This document shows positions 5,942 through 8,941 of a stretch of DNA of 8,941 nucleotides, one piece after another (the first letter of the stretch is position 1; each line of letters starts with the position of its first letter). Under the pieces are notes generated by a model. That model was not told where the DNA came from, made no database searches, and worked only from the letters and a program-made list of their open reading frames with translations. This DNA comes from Lachnospiraceae bacterium UBA4316 (GTDB lineage Bacteria > Bacillota > Clostridia > Lachnospirales > Lachnospiraceae), in contig DGUG01000081.1 of assembly GCA_002394535.1 (NCBI GenBank), forward strand, positions 1 to 8,941. Direction: 5' to 3'. The position numbers and the translations under genes are program-made.

Positions 5942-6847
5942 TCATTCCCCGGCCTTGAAAGATATTATCCACGGTGCGGGCTGTGTATCAACATTGTGTC
6001 TGCTCGTAACCTTCGAAACACTGATCTGTATAATCTCCGGATCGGATATACAGAAGTTCCTGCACTTTTCGATCATCGATGCCGCAACCACAAAATCAAG
6101 GGTATAGATTACGAACTCCATCTTCGGGTTGATCTTAAGAAGACATTCAATTTCCTGTTCCATTGAAGCGCTTGCAACAAGCATTGTTACGTCGGGAACC
6201 GGAAGATCCTTCATCGTCTCATCATCGATATGGTCTATTATCGTTACATTGTTAAGTCCGAACTGCTCAACATTTTCCTCAAGAGCATTCCTGTCATTTC
6301 CGTTGTATTCAACAGCTATTATTTCGCCCTCACCGTTAAGAAGGCCCGCCTCAACCACAATAGACTCGGCAGAAATCGCACAGATATTTTTGCCTTCCTC
6401 GATCTGCATCTTGGAGAGTATAACAGCCCTTATCTCGCTCCCCACATACTTGACGCTCCCCTTTGCAAGCGTCCTGTTGTCAATACCGAATCTCATGGTT
6501 GCCCTTGCGTTGGGATTAAGGATTATCATTCCGGCAGATGCATTGATACCCCGGTCGATCATGTCACTGACATAGTCTTCCTTGATAGGACCTGCCGGAT
6601 CACTTCCTTCGTTGTAAATGACTTTACATTCACCAAGTCCGGCATTATACATTCTGTAGAAAATGTCAGGATGTCCGGCTTCGGTAAATACAAGAACACA
6701 TCTGTGCACTTCGCAGGTCGGTATCAGATTCTTATTTTTCCTTGTAATATCAAGTATTTTCACATGTTCAAGATCTATATCCGTATTCTCTGAGAAATAC
6801 TCAAGCCACGAAATGATATGTTTGTTGTTAAACAGACCGTTTTCCAT
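5942..6847 (-). CDS. Degenerate CbiE-CbiT (CobL)-like protein, probable pseudoenzyme
   Basis: Residues about 10-115 of this 301-aa protein resemble the C-terminal half of CbiE (precorrin C5-methyltransferase): HIISWLEYF...DLEHVKILD, then CVLVFTEAGHPDIFYRMYNAGLG and a MIILN strand. Residues about 120-295 follow CbiT (C15-methyltransferase/decarboxylase): GSEIRAVILSKMQIEEGKN, then EIIAVEYNGNDRNALEENVEQFGLNNVTII, PVPDVTMLVA and a final APWIIS. The SAM-binding DxGxGxG motif of CbiT is replaced by CAISAESIVVEAG (156-168), and the GGSGG loop by VASASME (224-230). The N-terminal SAM-binding half of CbiE, roughly 100 residues, is missing. The reading frame is intact and starts after a very good GGAGGTG site (6858-6852), so it looks maintained. 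No other cobalamin genes are visible. It is probably not an active corrin methyltransferase; its actual role is unknown. The homology is judged by eye and should be confirmed by profile search. Confidence 0.68.
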   Translation of the reverse strand: MENGLFNNKHIISWLEYFSENTDIDLEHVKILDITRKNKNLIPTCEVHRCVLVFTEAGHPDIFYRMYNAGLGECKVIYNEGSDPAGPIKEDYVSDMIDRGINASAGMIILNPNARATMRFGIDNRTLAKGSVKYVGSEIRAVILSKMQIEEGKNICAISAESIVVEAGLLNGEGEIIAVEYNGNDRNALEENVEQFGLNNVTIIDHIDDETMKDLPVPDVTMLVASASMEQEIECLLKINPKMEFVIYTLDFVVAASMIEKCRNFCISDPEIIQISVSKVTSRHNVDTQPAPWIISFKAGE

Positions 6848-6870
6848 ATAACACCTCCGTTATCTTGAGA

Positions 6871-6907
6871 GCCACGCCATTTGAATTCAGCTTCGCTGAG
6901 GCGTGGC
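6871..6907. repeat. Bulged inverted repeat with GC-rich arms in the porB to CbiET-like spacer
   Basis: GCCACGCC (6871-6878) pairs with GGCGTGGC (6900-6907). Inside it TCAGC (6887-6891) pairs directly with GCTGA (6895-6899) around a three-base loop. The result is a 13-bp stem interrupted on one side only by an eight-base bulge (6879-6886). On the minus-strand transcript the tip reads GCGAAGC, a known ultra-stable mini-hairpin. The element ends 12 bases before the GGAGGTG site of the downstream gene. There is no T-run, so it is not an intrinsic terminator. It may be an RNA processing or stabilising element, or a copy of a dispersed palindromic repeat. Confidence 0.75.
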
Positions 6908-6915
6908 CTACGTGC

Positions 6916-6942
6916 TGTAAAGTTTTTATAGAAAACTTTACA
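6916..6942. repeat. Perfect 11-bp inverted repeat (TGTAAAGTTTT / AAAACTTTACA)
   Basis: TGTAAAGTTTT at 6916-6926 and AAAACTTTACA at 6932-6942 are perfect inverted arms around a five-base TATAG centre. The palindrome begins six bases after the porB stop codon in the direction of minus-strand transcription. It could be an operator for a dimeric DNA-binding protein or a 3' hairpin stabilising the porAB message. No T-run follows on either strand, arguing against a terminator. It lies nine bases from the GC-rich hairpin, so the two may form one composite element. Confidence 0.75.
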
Positions 6943-6947
6943 CCACC

Positions 6948-7889
6948 TTACCTGTTGCATCTGAATAGAAGATCTTCCCATCTTCTGTCTACTTCTTCCT
7001 GAAACTGTGCAATAAGATCCTCACATCCCGGCTTAAACAGGTGTTTAAACCTTCCCTGCTCACGCAGAAAATCCTCAATCGGCAGTTTCTTCTTCGGCTC
7101 ATATGTAAGACGCCAGTTACCGTGATCGACCTCAAACATAGGCCAGTAACATGTGTCAATGGCAAGCTGGCATATTTTCATGATTTCGGATGTTTCGTAT
7201 CTCCACCCACGGGGACAGGGCGCCAGCACGTTAAGGAACGCCGCTCCTTCGGTGTAGATAGCTTTTTCCGATTTGATATGAATATCCTTAAAATCCTTAG
7301 TAAACGTTGTCTGGGCAACATAGGGAACATGATGTTCCGCGATTATGGCAGCCAGGTCCTTTCTTGTCTGAACCTTACCGTTACTCTTCTTTCCTACCGG
7401 TGTTGTGGTTGTATCGGCAAACTGCGGGGTTGCTGAGGATCTCTGAATCCCGGTATTCATATAGGCACCGTTGTCATAGCAGACATAAACCATGTCATGT
7501 CCCCGCTCCATTGCTCCTGAAAGCGACTGGAACCCTATATCATAAGTACCGCCGTCACCGCCAAATGTGATGAACTTAAAGTTCTCATCTTCAGGCAGCC
7601 TTCCTCTCTTCTTAAGCGCCCGGTAAGCTGTCTCAACACCCGATAAAGTTGCTCCGGCATTTTCGAAGGCGTTGTGTATGTAGCTGTCCTCCCATGCCGT
7701 ATAGGGATACATAAAAGATGATACTTCAAGGCATCCCGTGGCATTTCCTATTACAGCCCGGTCTCCCTCGTGAAGTGCCCTCAAAACCGCACGTATGCCT
7801 ATAGTCGCTCCGCATCCTGCGCACATTCTGTGCCCGGCGGAAAGCCTCTCGGGCTTGCTCATTACTTCTTTCAGATTATATCCTGCCAT
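6948..7889 (-). CDS. porB: Pyruvate:ferredoxin oxidoreductase beta subunit (PorB)
   Basis: This 313-residue protein is the thiamine-diphosphate and [4Fe-4S]-binding beta subunit of a 2-oxoacid:ferredoxin oxidoreductase. The enzyme splits pyruvate oxidatively to acetyl-CoA, CO2 and reduced ferredoxin in the anaerobic cytoplasm. C23 and C26 (MCAGCG), C53 (ATGCLE) and C225 (APCPRGW) match the four cluster ligands. The ThDP motif runs from GGDGGTYDIG (110-119) to YDNGAYMNTGIQRSSATP (138-155). Length and sequence agree with stand-alone PorB of the four-subunit type. The TAA of porA directly abuts its ATG, with an AGAGGGA site seven bases upstream. Substrate preference for pyruvate over branched 2-oxoacids is inferred from overall resemblance to PorA/PorB; VorB is the main alternative. 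The gene is followed by two palindromes before the next gene. Confidence 0.93.
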   Translation of the reverse strand: MAGYNLKEVMSKPERLSAGHRMCAGCGATIGIRAVLRALHEGDRAVIGNATGCLEVSSFMYPYTAWEDSYIHNAFENAGATLSGVETAYRALKKRGRLPEDENFKFITFGGDGGTYDIGFQSLSGAMERGHDMVYVCYDNGAYMNTGIQRSSATPQFADTTTTPVGKKSNGKVQTRKDLAAIIAEHHVPYVAQTTFTKDFKDIHIKSEKAIYTEGAAFLNVLAPCPRGWRYETSEIMKICQLAIDTCYWPMFEVDHGNWRLTYEPKKKLPIEDFLREQGRFKHLFKPGCEDLIAQFQEEVDRRWEDLLFRCNR

Positions 7890-8941
7890 TTATTGTCCCT
7901 CTCTCGTTCTGAGTCCGACATATCTACATTGTCTTACCTGCTTCTTGTTTTCGACAACATCCTTTAATTCCTCGAAAATGCCTGCTGCCGTTTCGGTTGT
8001 AAAATCACGTCCCGCAAGGCCGTACACATAATTTACGACCTCCGTATTAACCTTTTTCATGAAAAGAGCTGCCGGAACCTCGCTTGCAAGCGGTCCTCCG
8101 TGACCGTTGTAGCTTTCACACCTGTCCATTACAGCTACCGCTTTGCATTTGGAAAGCGCTGCTGCGATCTCTTCAGCCGGGAACGGGCGGAATACACGGA
8201 GTTTTAACACTCCGACCTTCATCCCCTTGTCCCGAAGATCGTCTGCCGCCTGCTTGGCCGTTCCTGCCGCACTTCCCATTATAAGCATTATATAATCGGC
8301 ATCTTCGCATCTGTATTCTTCAAAAAAGTCAAATCCTCTTCCGAACTTCTCGCGAAATCTTTTGGCAACTTCCCTGATAACTTCCTTGGATCTTATCATA
8401 GCCGCTTCCTGATTGTATTTGGCTTCCATCGAATAATTTGATACGGCATAAGGTCCCACCGCAACAGGCTTGCCGGGATTAAGCAGAAATTCTTCCGGAT
8501 GATACTCTCCCACAAATTCCTTTACGTCTTCGTCATCTTCAAGCAGGATGTTCTGTACTGCGTGACTTGTTATAAAACCATCCTGGCATACCATTACCGG
8601 GAGATGAACTCTCTTGTCCTCCGCTATCGGAAATGCCTGAATATAGTTATCATAAGCTTCCTGATTGTTCTCGGCGTATATCTGTATCCATCCGGTATCC
8701 CTTGCTCCCATTCCGTCCGAGTGGTCGCAGTTTATATTGATCGGACCCGACAAGGTTCTGTTTACAAGTGTCAGAACTATCGGCAGCCTGTTTGAAGCTG
8801 CAACAAGAAGCTCCTCCCACATAAATGCCAGTCCGCATGAGGACGTAGCTGTCATACTTCTTGCTCCTGCCGCTTCGGCTCCCACCGCCGCACTCATGGA
8901 AGAGTGCTCAGACTCTACCGGAATGAATTCCGTATCCATCT
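7890..8941 (-). CDS. porA: Pyruvate:ferredoxin oxidoreductase alpha subunit (PorA), N-terminus cut by window edge
   Basis: The frame is open to the right edge, so the ATG at 8939 is an internal methionine, not the start. The visible 350 residues match the alpha subunit from just before the IPVESEHS motif onward, and about 45-50 N-terminal residues, including the substrate-contacting segment, lie outside the window. Recognisable blocks are GARSMTATSSCGLAFMWEE, LVNRTLSGPININCDHSD, DTGWIQIYAENNQEAYD, then domain II with MGSAAGTAKQAADDLR, VGVLKLRVFRPFP and VNYVYGLAGRD near the C-terminus. The alpha subunit provides the pyrimidine-side ThDP and pyruvate-binding domains and the transketolase C-terminal-like domain. 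Genes for the gamma and delta (ferredoxin-like) subunits would be expected further right, upstream in the operon. Confident as PorA type; a VorA-like specificity is not fully excluded. Confidence 0.93.
   Translation of the reverse strand, partial: MDTEFIPVESEHSSMSAAVGAEAAGARSMTATSSCGLAFMWEELLVAASNRLPIVLTLVNRTLSGPININCDHSDGMGARDTGWIQIYAENNQEAYDNYIQAFPIAEDKRVHLPVMVCQDGFITSHAVQNILLEDDEDVKEFVGEYHPEEFLLNPGKPVAVGPYAVSNYSMEAKYNQEAAMIRSKEVIREVAKRFREKFGRGFDFFEEYRCEDADYIMLIMGSAAGTAKQAADDLRDKGMKVGVLKLRVFRPFPAEEIAAALSKCKAVAVMDRCESYNGHGGPLASEVPAALFMKKVNTEVVNYVYGLAGRDFTTETAAGIFEELKDVVENKKQVRQCRYVGLRTREGQ

Noticed and set aside
6230..6793. A 187-codon plus-strand open frame opposite the CbiET-like gene
   Set aside because: It lies wholly antisense to a coherent coding frame, has no recognisable domain and no good ribosome binding site. 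It is a shadow frame.
6916..6942. Intrinsic terminator after porB
   Set aside because: The stem is perfect but AT-rich, and no T-run follows on the minus strand, so it does not meet the usual pattern.
6775..6981. A 68-codon minus-strand open frame spanning the porB to CbiET-like spacer
   Set aside because: It starts inside porB, reads through both palindromes and ends inside the next gene in another frame. Its composition is that of translated palindromes, not a protein.
7890..8939. ATG at 8939 as the start of porA
   Set aside because: The frame stays open to the window edge, and the sequence there aligns with an internal part of PorA about 45-50 residues from its N-terminus.
1..8941. CRISPR array, tRNA, insertion sequence or phage genes
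   Set aside because: No direct-repeat/spacer pattern, cloverleaf, transposase or phage protein was seen on either strand.

Overview
This window looks like chromosomal DNA of a gut or rumen clostridium, most likely a Lachnospiraceae-type Firmicute. The pointers are moderate-to-low GC, strong AGGAGG-type ribosome binding sites, a multi-subunit pyruvate:ferredoxin oxidoreductase, a YjfB-type motility-associated protein, a GH43 glycosidase and a CdaR-like regulator. The family-level placement is inference; there is no rRNA or tRNA to anchor it.

Nine of the ten genes lie on the minus strand, so transcription runs from right to left. At the right edge are porA (its N-terminus is beyond the window) and porB, the two large catalytic subunits of pyruvate:ferredoxin oxidoreductase. 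A 100-bp spacer with two strong inverted repeats follows. Next is a tightly packed run: a degenerate CbiE/CbiT-like protein, a shortened CvfB-type S1 RNA-binding protein, RidA, a CPBP membrane protease and a GH43 glycosidase. Gaps inside this run are +1, -4 (or -1), -14 and 22 nt (28 nt with the better-spaced GH43 start), which suggests one operon with translational coupling.

The GH43 gene ends against the only plus-strand gene, a 63-codon yjfB-like gene that has its own promoter and a perfect intrinsic terminator. Beyond it, divergently oriented, is a GT39-like membrane glycosyltransferase. After a 110-bp intergenic region comes the 5' part of a CdaR/PucR-type transcription regulator that runs off the left edge.

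Most genes are ordinary housekeeping or carbohydrate genes. The best candidate for something undescribed is the 301-aa protein at 5942-6847. It aligns with the C-terminal half of CbiE followed by CbiT (the CobL architecture), but it lacks the N-terminal SAM-binding half of CbiE and both glycine-rich SAM motifs of CbiT. It keeps a near-perfect ribosome binding site and an intact frame, so it appears to be a maintained pseudoenzyme rather than a decayed gene. No stretch longer than 300 bases lacks a gene. All family assignments come from reading the translations by eye, without database searches.
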